From NCBI GenBank assembly GCA_032251435.1, contig JAVVEH010000038.1, positions 1-42,750 on the forward strand: 42,750 nt of DNA, read 5' to 3'. The stretch is from JAVVEH01 sp032251435 (GTDB lineage: Bacteria > Verrucomicrobiota > Lentisphaeria > Oligosphaerales > MVZH01). How positions within the stretch are numbered: the first letter of the stretch is position 1; each line of letters starts with the position of its first letter. The notes under the pieces are model-generated. The model made no database searches. It was not told where the DNA came from and saw only the letters and a list, made by a program, of their open reading frames with translations. Positions 8,916 through 16,861 of this stretch are shown piece by piece. A program made the position numbers and the translations under genes.

Positions 8916-10217
8916 TTACTGATTTTGGGTTGCCGGAGTGATACATACCGCTTCGCCCGGTGCCAAGGTCAGATGAATGCCGCCAGGTCCCACGGGTATG
9001 GTATCCCGCAGTTTCGGGCCGTCGGTCGTCAGGCGGGAAATCTGGACCTCGGTGACATCCGACCATTCCGGCGGCAGTGGCCATTTACAGTTGGTCTGAC
9101 CATTTTTGCTGTAGGCAATCAGTGTTGGCTCTTCGCACCACAGAGCAGGCACGCACAGGTCCTTTGGATCCTGAATGGGGCCATAGTCATAGTTGGCGTC
9201 GGGGTTGTTTTTATGGTAGTAGGGCAGGGTTTCGAGACAGAACCGTTCGAGAAAATCCGCTGGTGGATTGACGCCATTGAATCCGGCATGATAGGGGGAT
9301 GTGGTGTAGAGCGCGTCAGGCAGGTCGTACTGGCTGCGTGAATCCGCGACATAGGGCGTGAGTCCAACACACCGTTCGATCCTCATTCCCCAGGCATGTT
9401 CAACCCCCGGGTCGACGCCCTGATCCCGCCAGTAGCGGAGAATTTTCCGCATAGTGCCTGCCTCTTCCTCCTTACTGTAGCCGAGATAGGGGCTGATCGG
9501 CCCCTGCTGGTCTTTCATCCGCGCCCCGAGGAACGCGTCGATGTAGACACACCCGTTCTCGCGAAGCTCAGGAACCATCTCAAGCAGGCCGTCGATGCGC
9601 TTCTGGGCCAAGCCATGTTTCCATTCCTGGGTATAGCTGACGTGGTAGCAATCCATACCACTCCAGCGGTTGCCGATGATGGGCTTGCCTTCCACGTCCT
9701 TGGCAATGATGTCCTTGTCGATATACTCTTGAAACAACGGGCTGTCTGCGTAGGCATCGAACATGTTGACGTGGAGCGTCACCAGGCAGTTGTATTTGCG
9801 CGCTTCTCTGAACAGCCAGCGCAGACTGTCGAGGGCGGTCGCATCCTCGTCCCGCTTGAGATGCTTGCACACCTCCCCCCAGGCCGGATACTTGGAGTCA
9901 TGTCCCTCGTACTGCCAGCCAGTCAGAAGCACCATCTGCGGCACATTGCAGGTCAGGTTGCTCACCCGCCGGATCGCTTCAAGCGAATCCTCAAATCTCA
10001 TACAGACCTCGGCAATCTTTCCGTCACCGAATGTCCAACGCTGACCGGGCGGCCGGGCGGCCGCCATCTCGGGATCCCCGCTAAACAGCCCCGTGCCGCC
10101 GCGCAGGGCATTCATATGCCGGTAGACAAATCGCTGATGCCAGTCCACCAGCCACGGGCGCTCCGGCCGCATGGTTTTCCTGTAGTCGTAGTATTCGCCT
10201 GAGGGTTCAGTAGCCAT
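8916..10217 (-). CDS. GH101-like glycoside hydrolase (endo-alpha-N-acetylgalactosaminidase-like)
   Basis: About 433 residues with no signal peptide visible. The stretch QMVLLTGWQYEGHDSKYP and the later KYNCLVTLHVNMFDAY resemble the barrel of endo-alpha-N-acetylgalactosaminidases (GH101), where QxVLLKGYxxEGHDS and a VHxN strand occur. Candidate catalytic residues are Asp227 in VYIDAF (nucleophile position) and Glu273 in GVEHAW (acid/base position), counted from the start chosen here. The large flanking domains of classical GH101 enzymes are missing. An in-frame TTG at 10235 overlaps a plausible -10 box, so I chose the ATG at 10217, preceded by GGAAAG. The assignment is from motif memory, and a GH101-related but different specificity is possible. 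It lies 94 bp downstream of an intact sulfatase. Confidence 0.65.
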   Translation of the reverse strand: MATEPSGEYYDYRKTMRPERPWLVDWHQRFVYRHMNALRGGTGLFSGDPEMAAARPPGQRWTFGDGKIAEVCMRFEDSLEAIRRVSNLTCNVPQMVLLTGWQYEGHDSKYPAWGEVCKHLKRDEDATALDSLRWLFREARKYNCLVTLHVNMFDAYADSPLFQEYIDKDIIAKDVEGKPIIGNRWSGMDCYHVSYTQEWKHGLAQKRIDGLLEMVPELRENGCVYIDAFLGARMKDQQGPISPYLGYSKEEEAGTMRKILRYWRDQGVDPGVEHAWGMRIERCVGLTPYVADSRSQYDLPDALYTTSPYHAGFNGVNPPADFLERFCLETLPYYHKNNPDANYDYGPIQDPKDLCVPALWCEEPTLIAYSKNGQTNCKWPLPPEWSDVTEVQISRLTTDGPKLRDTIPVGPGGIHLTLAPGEAVCITPATQNQ

Positions 10218-10234
10218 CGTCATCTTTCCGTTCA

Positions 10235-10261
10235 ATTGTATCCAAAAGGGAATTCAGTCAA
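10235..10261 (-). promoter_or_regulatory. Possible promoter of the GH101-like gene
   Basis: TTGACT (10256-10261) and TACAAT (10235-10240) lie 15 bp apart on the minus strand. The spacing is short, so this is a moderate match. If used, the transcript would begin after the TTG at 10235, supporting the ATG at 10217 as the start. Confidence 0.4.
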
Positions 10262-10311
10262 AAAAGTTAACGATTATAAACGGATCAAGGGGTTGACGGA
10301 CATAAATAGTC

Positions 10312-11724
10312 TTACTTGCCGGTTGATTCTTTCCCTTGTCCCAGCCAATGTTTAACCCAGGTGCTGCGGGTCATTAACTTATCGTCCATGCTGCTGAAGA
10401 GATTAAAAACCTTCTTTCTGTAGGCAGGGCCTAGACGTTTGTCCATTTCGCCACCGGCGAGATTGACTAACTCGGCCGGATCCTCTTGAAGATCGTAGAA
10501 CTCGTCCACATCCGTTGGATTCCAGACGTACTTGTAGCGTTCGTCCCTGACCATACGCATATCGTAGAGGCCGAATTGCTGACCATGGTAGGTGGCGAAG
10601 GCTACCGGCCAGGTGTCCTTTGCATTCTCCCCCCGCAACTGCGGCAGGAACGATTTGCCTTGGAAGGTCTCGGGAATATCCATTCCGCAGGCTTCGAGAA
10701 TGGTCGGGCCCAGGTCGAGACAGTTGGAGACAAAATCGTCGCAGGTGGAATTCGGCTCGATGCGCCCGGGCCAGCGCACCAGCAGGGGAACGTGGACTTC
10801 CTCCTCGTACATGACGTAATGCTTGTCCATCATCCGATGACTGCCAGCGGCGTCGCCGTGATCGGTGGTGTAAATGACAACCGTGTCATCGCTTTGCCCG
10901 CTGCGTTCCAAAGCATCCAGCACCCGTCCAATCGCATCGTCGACTTGGGAGATCATGCCGAAATAGAGAGCGACATAGACTGACCACTCGTCCCAGGTCC
11001 AATCCTCGATACACCAGTTTTTGAGCTGCTGTTTCTGGATAAACGGTTTGTTTTCGAAGGTCTCCCGGAAGTTGGGCCACTGCGCCATGTCTTCCGGTTT
11101 GTAAATGGAAGCAAACGGTTCGGCGGGGATGCAGGGCAGATGGGGTTCGCTGAGATCGAAGCGCGCATGCCAGGGGATGCCGTCGGCATCGCGCCGGGCG
11201 GCAAAGGTTTTCAGCATGTCGGACGCGCTGTCCGCCAACGCATGGGTGGGCGTTTCATCCAGCGGCGCACCATTGATGTAGCCCGTATGGGGCCAGACGG
11301 GGTTATGCGGCATGTCATAGCGTTTGACCTGTTCCGTCCGTCCGAGATTTTCCGGTTGATATCGGTCATAACCAAAAGCCGTGGGATCATGATCAGGCGA
11401 AACATGCCACTTGCCGAAATAGGCCATGTTGTATCCCTGCTGCTTGAGCAGTCCTGTCCAGGTGGTGAAATCGGTCGAGAGTCCGGGGATTTGCTGCGAG
11501 TCGTAATTCCACAGGCCACCGTGGATTTCCGGCATCACCCCGCTGAGCAACGTCTGACGGGCCGGGCAGCACAACGGGATGGGTGTGAAGGCGTGGGTAA
11601 ACGACATGCCCTCACGACGCAAACGGTCAAGATTGGGAGTCCTTACCAATGGATGCCCGGTAAATCCCAGGCAATCGTAGCGTTGCTGATCGACATGGAT
11701 AAAAAGTATATTGGGTAATTTCAT
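10312..11724 (-). CDS. Type I sulfatase, intact
   Basis: The 470-residue arylsulfatase-type enzyme hydrolyses sulfate esters on glycans. The N-terminus carries the metal-binding strand NILFIHVDQQRYD (residues 4-16) and the formylglycine site CCPAR at residues 52-56, where Cys52 would be oxidised by an anaerobic sulfatase-maturating enzyme or formylglycine-generating enzyme encoded elsewhere. IYTTDHGDAAGSHRMMDKH provides the second metal and substrate block, and the C-terminal half ends with YDLQEDPAELVNLAG. No signal peptide is present, so it may act in the cytoplasm or reach the periplasm by an unknown route. It follows the pseudopilin gene by 34 bp. Its first 100 bp, including about 20 bp upstream of the ATG, are closely repeated at 18114-18222 as a remnant. 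Confidence 0.93.
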   Translation of the reverse strand: MKLPNILFIHVDQQRYDCLGFTGHPLVRTPNLDRLRREGMSFTHAFTPIPLCCPARQTLLSGVMPEIHGGLWNYDSQQIPGLSTDFTTWTGLLKQQGYNMAYFGKWHVSPDHDPTAFGYDRYQPENLGRTEQVKRYDMPHNPVWPHTGYINGAPLDETPTHALADSASDMLKTFAARRDADGIPWHARFDLSEPHLPCIPAEPFASIYKPEDMAQWPNFRETFENKPFIQKQQLKNWCIEDWTWDEWSVYVALYFGMISQVDDAIGRVLDALERSGQSDDTVVIYTTDHGDAAGSHRMMDKHYVMYEEEVHVPLLVRWPGRIEPNSTCDDFVSNCLDLGPTILEACGMDIPETFQGKSFLPQLRGENAKDTWPVAFATYHGQQFGLYDMRMVRDERYKYVWNPTDVDEFYDLQEDPAELVNLAGGEMDKRLGPAYRKKVFNLFSSMDDKLMTRSTWVKHWLGQGKESTGK

Positions 11725-11758
11725 AGAGCAGTACTATAGCTGCTCATATGGAGGATTT

Positions 11759-12721
11759 TCAGAGGTCGAAGTAGTTTTTGTAAACTGTATTCCACTGGCC
11801 CCCGTTGTAAAGTGGCCCTCCGACGCTGTATATCTCAGCATCGGGGTCCTCATAATAACGGCCCGAACCGTCAAGGTAGGCCACATTGTAGCCATCTCGA
11901 TGGTGGGTGGTCACACCGCCATAAAAGTACGTAAAATAGTCGGACGCCACGCTGGTTCCGGGGCCCGCTGACGAATCATTAAAAGACCTGATATCCGTCC
12001 TTTGCATGATGCCCTGGTGAATATAATCCGAACCCAACGTGTTTGCCGGATCATCACGCCACACAAGCGGAGCACCCGGCTGAAGCTTCGGATGTGTCGA
12101 AGCCGGACAGTAGACAACACGGGAATCGCTCAAATAATCCTGGTCCAGGAGAATCCCGCTGCCCGAACACCGGTTGACAACCCCCTGATCGGGGCCCTTG
12201 TCACCGAAATATTTCTTCCAAATCGTGTGCGGATCCCAGGTTGAAAGCCAAGCCACTTTTCCATTGTTGTCCCCCGCGAACCCGGCATTGGCAATCATGA
12301 CCTGCCGAAACTGTGACAGGCAAGCGGCTTTTTGAGCTGAATCTTTGGCTTTTTGCAGAGCAGGCAACAGCAGCGAAGCCAGAATGCCGATGATGGCGAT
12401 GACGACAAGCAACTCGATTAGAGTAAAACTCAATCGAGTTGGCCTTCGCTCTCTGCGGCTGGGGCCGCTTCTTAGCTTCGGCTCGCAGGCCACCAGAAGC
12501 TCGATAAGGGTAAACACTTTCGAGCGCTTCGCTCGTTGAGCTACGCCTTGGCAGGCCAGAAGCTCGATAAGGGTAAATTTATCCGGACTTATTCGGGACA
12601 CTTTCGAGCGCCCCGCAACCCGCGGGGTAAACTTCGATCGTCGCCCGTCGGATCTCCTGAAGCTTAAGTTAGGAGATTGCCACGAAAAGTCACAAAAAAG
12701 TACAGAAACAAGATTAATCAC
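11759..12721 (-). CDS. Type II secretion-like pseudopilin (prepilin leader, H-X9-DG type) with a tandemly repeated leader
   Basis: The core product starts with SFTLIELLVVIAIIG and LASLLLPALQKAKDSAQ, the hydrophobic helix of prepilin-like proteins that are very abundant in Lentisphaerota and relatives. It ends with HHRDGYNVAYLDGSGRYY, the C-terminal motif of the family. The frame runs far upstream of the normal leader. Before the working FTLIELL come two more copies (KFTLIELLACQ and VFTLIELLVACEP) joined by arginine-rich spacers, and a degenerate further one. No ATG precedes the final copy. GTG at 12721 opens the frame, but a TTG immediately before SFTLIELL with AAGG about 9 nt upstream, or the GTG codons before the first two copies, are alternatives. 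The exported product is presumably an envelope or secretion component. The gene lies upstream of a sulfatase in the same orientation. Confidence 0.8.
   Translation of the reverse strand: MINLVSVLFCDFSWQSPNLSFRRSDGRRSKFTPRVAGRSKVSRISPDKFTLIELLACQGVAQRAKRSKVFTLIELLVACEPKLRSGPSRRERRPTRLSFTLIELLVVIAIIGILASLLLPALQKAKDSAQKAACLSQFRQVMIANAGFAGDNNGKVAWLSTWDPHTIWKKYFGDKGPDQGVVNRCSGSGILLDQDYLSDSRVVYCPASTHPKLQPGAPLVWRDDPANTLGSDYIHQGIMQRTDIRSFNDSSAGPGTSVASDYFTYFYGGVTTHHRDGYNVAYLDGSGRYYEDPDAEIYSVGGPLYNGGQWNTVYKNYFDL
12410..12640 (-). repeat. Tandem leader repeats with internal palindromes
   Basis: Three copies of the DNA that encodes FTLIELL occur at 12410-12427, 12494-12514 and 12557-12577, with a degenerate one near 12624-12640. 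The two middle copies share a 22-bp identical stretch (12493-12514 and 12556-12577) and a CACTTTCGAGCG element recurs at 12515-12526 and about 12600-12611. Between copies lie palindromes such as CGAGCG-CTT-CGCTCG (12521-12535). The copies are all in one open reading frame. Confidence 0.85.
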
Positions 12722-12758
12722 ATGTACACCTCAGCGGCTTTTTATGCCTTTTTGTGGC
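12667..12758. repeat. Imperfect inverted repeat of a genome-type A-rich element
   Basis: GCCACGAAAAGTCACAAAAA at 12679-12698 faces TTTTTATGCCTTTTTGTGGC at 12739-12758, giving 16 of 20 matching positions as an inverted pair. The left half, from 12667 to 12701, recurs at 42031-42065 with one mismatch in 35 bp. Similar phrases are common between genes in environmental PVC genomes as far as I recall. The function is unknown. Confidence 0.7.
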
Positions 12759-13064
12759 CATTTATCTTTCCCATCGGGTGAAGTTTCGCCCGGTTCGGAG
12801 GGTCCTGCTGGCGTTTGCAGGGTCGCTCTTGTGAGACAAGAATGTGGCGCCAGCGGGTTATGACTGGTCGAAACGGATGTTTTCAAGAGGAAAACGGTCC
12901 ATGGAGCGCCCTGCATTAATTGAGCTCGCGCTCTCGCTGCAAGCGACCCGCCTGTAGCGCTTGCAGTTGGCAACCGCAAACAATGCGGACAGGTGCAGAC
13001 AGGTCCGTGTCTCTCTGCCGCTACACCTTAGGCGTCCCGGCAACTCCTGTCCCCTGCCCCGCTG
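12759..13064. other. GC-rich non-coding stretch with a stem-loop
   Basis: No convincing gene is seen between the pseudopilin and the PEP-CTERM gene. Short open frames here lack ribosome-binding sites and look like translated repeat. A perfect 9-bp stem, CTGCAAGCG at 12937-12945 and CGCTTGCAG at 12958-12966 with a 12-nt loop, lies about 100 bp downstream of the PEP-CTERM stop and may act in mRNA 3'-end formation or be a REP-like element. Confidence 0.5.
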
Positions 13065-14680
13065 GTCACTTGCGTTTGCGCCGGCGGAGACACATCCCTG
13101 CCAGTCCGAGCCCGGCGAGGATTGCCGTGGACGGTTCGGGGATGGTGGAAACGATGTCGAGACTTCCGAGTTCCATTGTCCAATATTGATAATTGTCGCC
13201 GCTGAACACGAAAGCGAAGTTATCAAATGCGCCCTCGCTGACGGTACCGTCATAGAGTTTGAACCGATCTCCTTTGCTAACCGAATAGTCACCAAAACCG
13301 CTGACATGGATGGTGATCGTGCCAGAACCGAGCAGGTCGCCGGCGGTACTGACGATCTGATCATAGTTTCCATCGGTGCTATCTGTAAACTGCCAGTCGA
13401 TGGTCGCACCATTGTTAAGCGTCAAAGAGTTTGCGACCAGATTTATTTCACCAATGCCCGAGCTATCAATCGACAGCGTACCATTGCCAACGGAGAGAGC
13501 TCCGAACGACCCGGATGCCATCTCCAGGATGCCGCCACCGGTAACGGACGTTGGGCCGTCATAAGTGAGAGTACCGGTCAGTTCCAGCGTTCCGGAACCG
13601 GCGTGTTCAACGGAACCTGTGCCGGAGACATCATTGGTAATCGTTGTAATATCACTGCGGTTGAAAACCAGCGCGCCGTTGTTTAAGACATCCCCGGTGG
13701 GCAGCGTCCCGGTTGTGCCGCCGCTGCCGATCTGGAGCGTGCTTCCGGAGTCAATCGTCGTAGTTCCCGTGTAGGTGTTGGTGCCGTTGAGAGTGAGGGT
13801 GCCGCCGCCATTCCAGATCAGATTGCCGTCACCACTGATGTCGCCATCGATGGTGGCGTTGAAGCCCAGAGTGGACGAGCCGACGCTCGTGAACGTATGA
13901 ACCGTGTCGGCACCTACCGTCGAGACCGTGCCACCAGTAAGAAGGTTGTCGCCGGTATAGCGCACAACGACAATACCGCTACCACCCTTCCCGCCATTCT
14001 TTATGGTGCTAGACCCTGCGGATTTAGCTCCCCCTCCACCATTGCCTGTATTTACCGCACCGTTAGCACCATCAGCATAAGCACCACTATAAACATTGCC
14101 ATCACCACCTGCTGCATAGTCAACCGATGTCCCGGTGATAGTGCTGGGCAGTCCGTCTCCGCCAGTCGGTGTGCCGCCGACCCCGCCGGCTCCGCCACCG
14201 CCGCCACCTGTGGCAATGGCTGTAGAGTTCCCGCCGGCATTGCCTTGCAACGCAGTGCCTGAACCGCCAGTATCGGCGCTACCACCGCCGCCGGATCCGC
14301 CAGGGTTCCCTTTCATAGAAGCCGCTGATGTTGAACTGGCCCCGCCACCACCACCGATGGCGGTTTCGCCAAATGCGCTGGAATCGTCTCCATTAGTTCC
14401 GCTTGAGCTGGGCGAAGTACCTCCATCGCCACCATCGCCGACCACAATCCCCTCCGCGCCAGTCAAAGTTGTCGTTCCCTCTAGCAGACCACCAGCCCCG
14501 CCACCACCAGCACCCGTGGTTCTCTTAGCAGCACCGCCACCGCCACCGCCGGCGACGATCAGGTAATCGGCATCTAAACCTGAGCCACCATTGGTAGCGT
14601 TGAAATCAAACTCATTATCACCGACAGCTAGATTGATGTCCCCAGAATTTGTGCTATTCAGATCCAGACTGATTGTAGAG
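13065..14680. repeat. Duplicated segment, copy A (PEP-CTERM 3' module)
   Basis: The sequence from 13065 to 14496 appears identical to 29840-31271 in every line I compared (offset 16,775 bp). From 14497 to about 14680 it is similar with scattered substitutions, then unrelated. The identity stops immediately after the stop codon of the gene on the other side. Confidence 0.92.
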
Positions 14681-15327
14681 GGGGTAACCACACTGCCGCT
14701 GACGGTGAGGGCGTTGATGTGCAGATTGCCGTCACCGCGGCCGTTTTCCGCGCTGGGACCGACCGGCGCGAACCGGATCTCAATCTCACTGGCACCGGTG
14801 ATCAAGTCAGTGAACGAGTAGGTGGCGAAAGTCCCGTCGCCAGAGCCGCTGTCCAACTGGGTGGATCCAAATTGGGTGAGTCCGGCGCTATCGACATCGA
14901 CGTGAAAGATCATGTCATCCGGCGCAGCTGGTCCGTTGCGCCACGAACTGATGGAGAGGCCGGTGAGGCTTATGGTGTTGCTGGCTCCGGCGGTGAGGGT
15001 GAATTGCATCCAGCCGTCGTTGATTCCGTCTCCTCCGCTAGAAGAATCGCCATCCCACCCCTTGACGTTGAGTTCTCCGTCGGCGTCGTTGCCGTCTGAG
15101 TATATCAGGTTGCCACCCCCGAGCAGATGGCTAGTGCTGAGACCCGTAGCTGCGTTGCCGAGACTTGAGTCGAGGAGGATGCCGCTGTTCACATTGGTCA
15201 CCACGGTGCCGGTGGCGGGTTGGTTGGCGTCCACGATGTTGCTGAAGTCCCAGCTGATCAATGTGGCGGCGGAAGCGGAACTGGCCAGGGCGAGACAGGC
15301 GATCATGCCAAATAATTTCTTAAACAT
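13066..15327 (-). CDS. PEP-CTERM-anchored exported protein with glycine-rich and autotransporter-type repeats
   Basis: The 753-residue product has a signal peptide (MFKKLFGMIACLALASSASAA). A beta-rich N-terminal domain of about 200 residues follows, then a glycine-rich segment (AGGGGGGAAKRTTGAGGGGAGG and following, about residues 260-460). Next come autotransporter-associated beta-strand repeats (GDGNLIWNGGGTLTLNGTNTYTG, GSVEHAGSGTLELTGTLTYDG). The C-terminus is a PEP-CTERM sorting signal: IPEPSTAILAGLGLAGMCL and RRRKRK, the substrate of an exosortase/archaeosortase-type transpeptidase. Expected location is the outer surface. A good Shine-Dalgarno (AAGGATCAC) precedes the ATG. The gene is transcribed away from the XylR-like regulator. 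Its 3' two thirds are duplicated at 29841-31455 almost without change, while the N-terminal 200 residues are unrelated to those of the copy. Confidence 0.9.
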   Translation of the reverse strand: MFKKLFGMIACLALASSASAATLISWDFSNIVDANQPATGTVVTNVNSGILLDSSLGNAATGLSTSHLLGGGNLIYSDGNDADGELNVKGWDGDSSSGGDGINDGWMQFTLTAGASNTISLTGLSISSWRNGPAAPDDMIFHVDVDSAGLTQFGSTQLDSGSGDGTFATYSFTDLITGASEIEIRFAPVGPSAENGRGDGNLHINALTVSGSVVTPSTISLDLNSTNSGDINLAVGDNEFDFNATNGGSGLDADYLIVAGGGGGGAAKRTTGAGGGGAGGLLEGTTTLTGAEGIVVGDGGDGGTSPSSSGTNGDDSSAFGETAIGGGGGASSTSAASMKGNPGGSGGGGSADTGGSGTALQGNAGGNSTAIATGGGGGGAGGVGGTPTGGDGLPSTITGTSVDYAAGGDGNVYSGAYADGANGAVNTGNGGGGAKSAGSSTIKNGGKGGSGIVVVRYTGDNLLTGGTVSTVGADTVHTFTSVGSSTLGFNATIDGDISGDGNLIWNGGGTLTLNGTNTYTGTTTIDSGSTLQIGSGGTTGTLPTGDVLNNGALVFNRSDITTITNDVSGTGSVEHAGSGTLELTGTLTYDGPTSVTGGGILEMASGSFGALSVGNGTLSIDSSGIGEINLVANSLTLNNGATIDWQFTDSTDGNYDQIVSTAGDLLGSGTITIHVSGFGDYSVSKGDRFKLYDGTVSEGAFDNFAFVFSGDNYQYWTMELGSLDIVSTIPEPSTAILAGLGLAGMCLRRRKRK

Positions 15328-15550
15328 AACGTGATCCTTTCGTTTACTCGTTGTGATAATAAGAGACTGATTTCAAGCCGACAAATCAATGTAAGTGAAT
15401 CACCAAGCCATGGCAGGATGACACACCCGAATTCAATTAAGTACCTCATTATATCGTGATCACTAATTGAAAAACAGACCATGAATGCGTACATTAGCAT
15501 CATAATTGCGTCATTTGATGACTTTTTAACGATAGAAGGCGGATGGTTCC

Positions 15551-16690
15551 GTGATCATTGCAATCAATATGAAGTTCTGGCAGACCTACTATCATCAGCA
15601 GGTCTCGATGGGGATCATGAATTATGCCGTCCGGCATCCCTCTATCCAGCTGCACATGATCCATAACGACTTGATACTCGGGCCCGAAGCCCCCCCGCGC
15701 ATTGACGGTGTTGTCGGCTATGGGCCCCGGCGGAGATTCGCCCCGGAGAATGTGCCCATGGTCAGTGTTTTCAGCAATGAACTGTCCGGCATCCCCCGCG
15801 TCCATACCGACAATCGGAAGGTTGGGCAAATGGCCTTTGAATCGCTCCGTTCCCTCGGACTCCGGCAGTTTGCTGTGCTGGAATTTGATAACTTTCTCTG
15901 TCTTCGCGGCGAGTCATTTGTCGAAAGCTGCCGTGCCCACGGCTTTCTACCCTATGTTCTGAGCGCAAAGAACTGGCTGAAGGCGGAGCTCACACCTGAG
16001 GAGACGAACCGCTTGCGACGGCAGTTGTCCGATCTGCCCAAGCCGGCTGGTCTCTTCCTGCCCATGGATAAATTCTATCCTAACATCCTCGACATGTGCC
16101 AGGGCCTGGATCTGCGGATTCCCGAGGATCTGGCCATACTGGGTGTGGACAACGACAGCAAATACTGCCTGGATCACCAGCCAGCCCTGTCGAGTATCGA
16201 CCTGGGTGCCGAACGGATCGGGTTTGCCGCCATGAAACTGCTGCTGGAACTGATCCATGGGAAAGCCACGACGGAAGAAATTAAGATCCCTCCCGCGGAG
16301 GTTGTTTCGCGGGATTCCACCCGTGTCGACTACACGACAGATGAAGACCCGGCTATACGCCTCCTGCTGGATTTCATGCACACAAATTTGGCGGAACCAC
16401 TCCAAATCGAAGATATTATGCTCCAATCCGGGCTGAAACGCCGAGCCCTTGAACGACGCTTCCAGAAGGTCTGCGGAACATCCCCAAAGCAATACCTGAT
16501 TTCTCTACGGCTGGAGAAGGTCCGACAGTTGCTGGAGACAACCAGGCTGTCGGTCAGCGAGATCGGACAGTTGTCCGGGATACCGAAGGTCAGCTACCTG
16601 TGCGAGATGTACCGCAAGAGGTACGGTTTGACGCCGCTGGAGTTTCGCCAGCGACAAGGTTGTCTCGTAGAGACGATTAAGAAGAATTGA
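15551..16690 (+). CDS. XylR-like transcriptional regulator (LacI-type effector domain plus AraC-type HTH)
   Basis: The 379-residue regulator has an N-terminal periplasmic-binding-like sensor (residues 1-265; IDGVVGYGPRRRF, LAILGVDNDSKYCLDHQPALSSID) and a C-terminal AraC-type double helix-turn-helix (about residues 270-370; LQIEDIMLQSGLKRRALERRFQKVCGTSP and LSVSEIGQLSGIPKVSYLCEMY). This order is the one of E. coli XylR and its many relatives in sugar loci. The start is GTG at 15551 with AAGGCGG 9 nt upstream. An ATG 18 bp further in is the alternative. It diverges from the PEP-CTERM gene across a 223-bp spacer and faces the Gfo/Idh gene tail-to-tail. The likely effector is a monosaccharide, and the target genes cannot be told from sequence. 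Confidence 0.9.
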   Translation: MIIAINMKFWQTYYHQQVSMGIMNYAVRHPSIQLHMIHNDLILGPEAPPRIDGVVGYGPRRRFAPENVPMVSVFSNELSGIPRVHTDNRKVGQMAFESLRSLGLRQFAVLEFDNFLCLRGESFVESCRAHGFLPYVLSAKNWLKAELTPEETNRLRRQLSDLPKPAGLFLPMDKFYPNILDMCQGLDLRIPEDLAILGVDNDSKYCLDHQPALSSIDLGAERIGFAAMKLLLELIHGKATTEEIKIPPAEVVSRDSTRVDYTTDEDPAIRLLLDFMHTNLAEPLQIEDIMLQSGLKRRALERRFQKVCGTSPKQYLISLRLEKVRQLLETTRLSVSEIGQLSGIPKVSYLCEMYRKRYGLTPLEFRQRQGCLVETIKKN

Positions 16691-16861
16691 ACCACGGAGA
16701 TCGCAGAGACACGGAGCTGTCTTCGCCCGTCGGTTTGAGGCGGAGCTTCGCTAGGTTGTTTTTTTGCGGAGTCCGCAGCAAGGTAAAGCATGCCGGAGAG
16801 CAAGGGCACAACCTGTCAGCGGCTTTCTCGCCTTTACGGAAAAAAGTTCTCCGCCTGCCAG
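16691..16861. repeat. Intergenic spacer with an ACCACGGAG-type repeat
   Basis: The spacer between two convergent genes begins with ACCACGGAGATCGCAGAGAC followed by ACGGAG (16691-16716), a quasi-periodic phrase that resembles dispersed intergenic repeats of many environmental bacteria. The rest shows no gene. Open frames crossing it are antisense to the oxidoreductase. Confidence 0.5.

Noticed and set aside
12731..12979. 82-codon minus-strand frame between pseudopilin and PEP-CTERM gene
   Set aside because: No ribosome-binding site or family motif. The sequence is a repeat-like GC-rich spacer with stem-loops.
13897..14500. Possible CRISPR or tandem repeat array in the glycine-rich region
   Set aside because: The short similar units are codon repeats for glycine and serine without regular repeat-spacer structure.
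14135..14566. 143-codon proline-rich frame on the plus strand, repeated at 30910-31341
   Set aside because: It is the complement of the glycine codons of the PEP-CTERM proteins and repeats only because the segment is duplicated.
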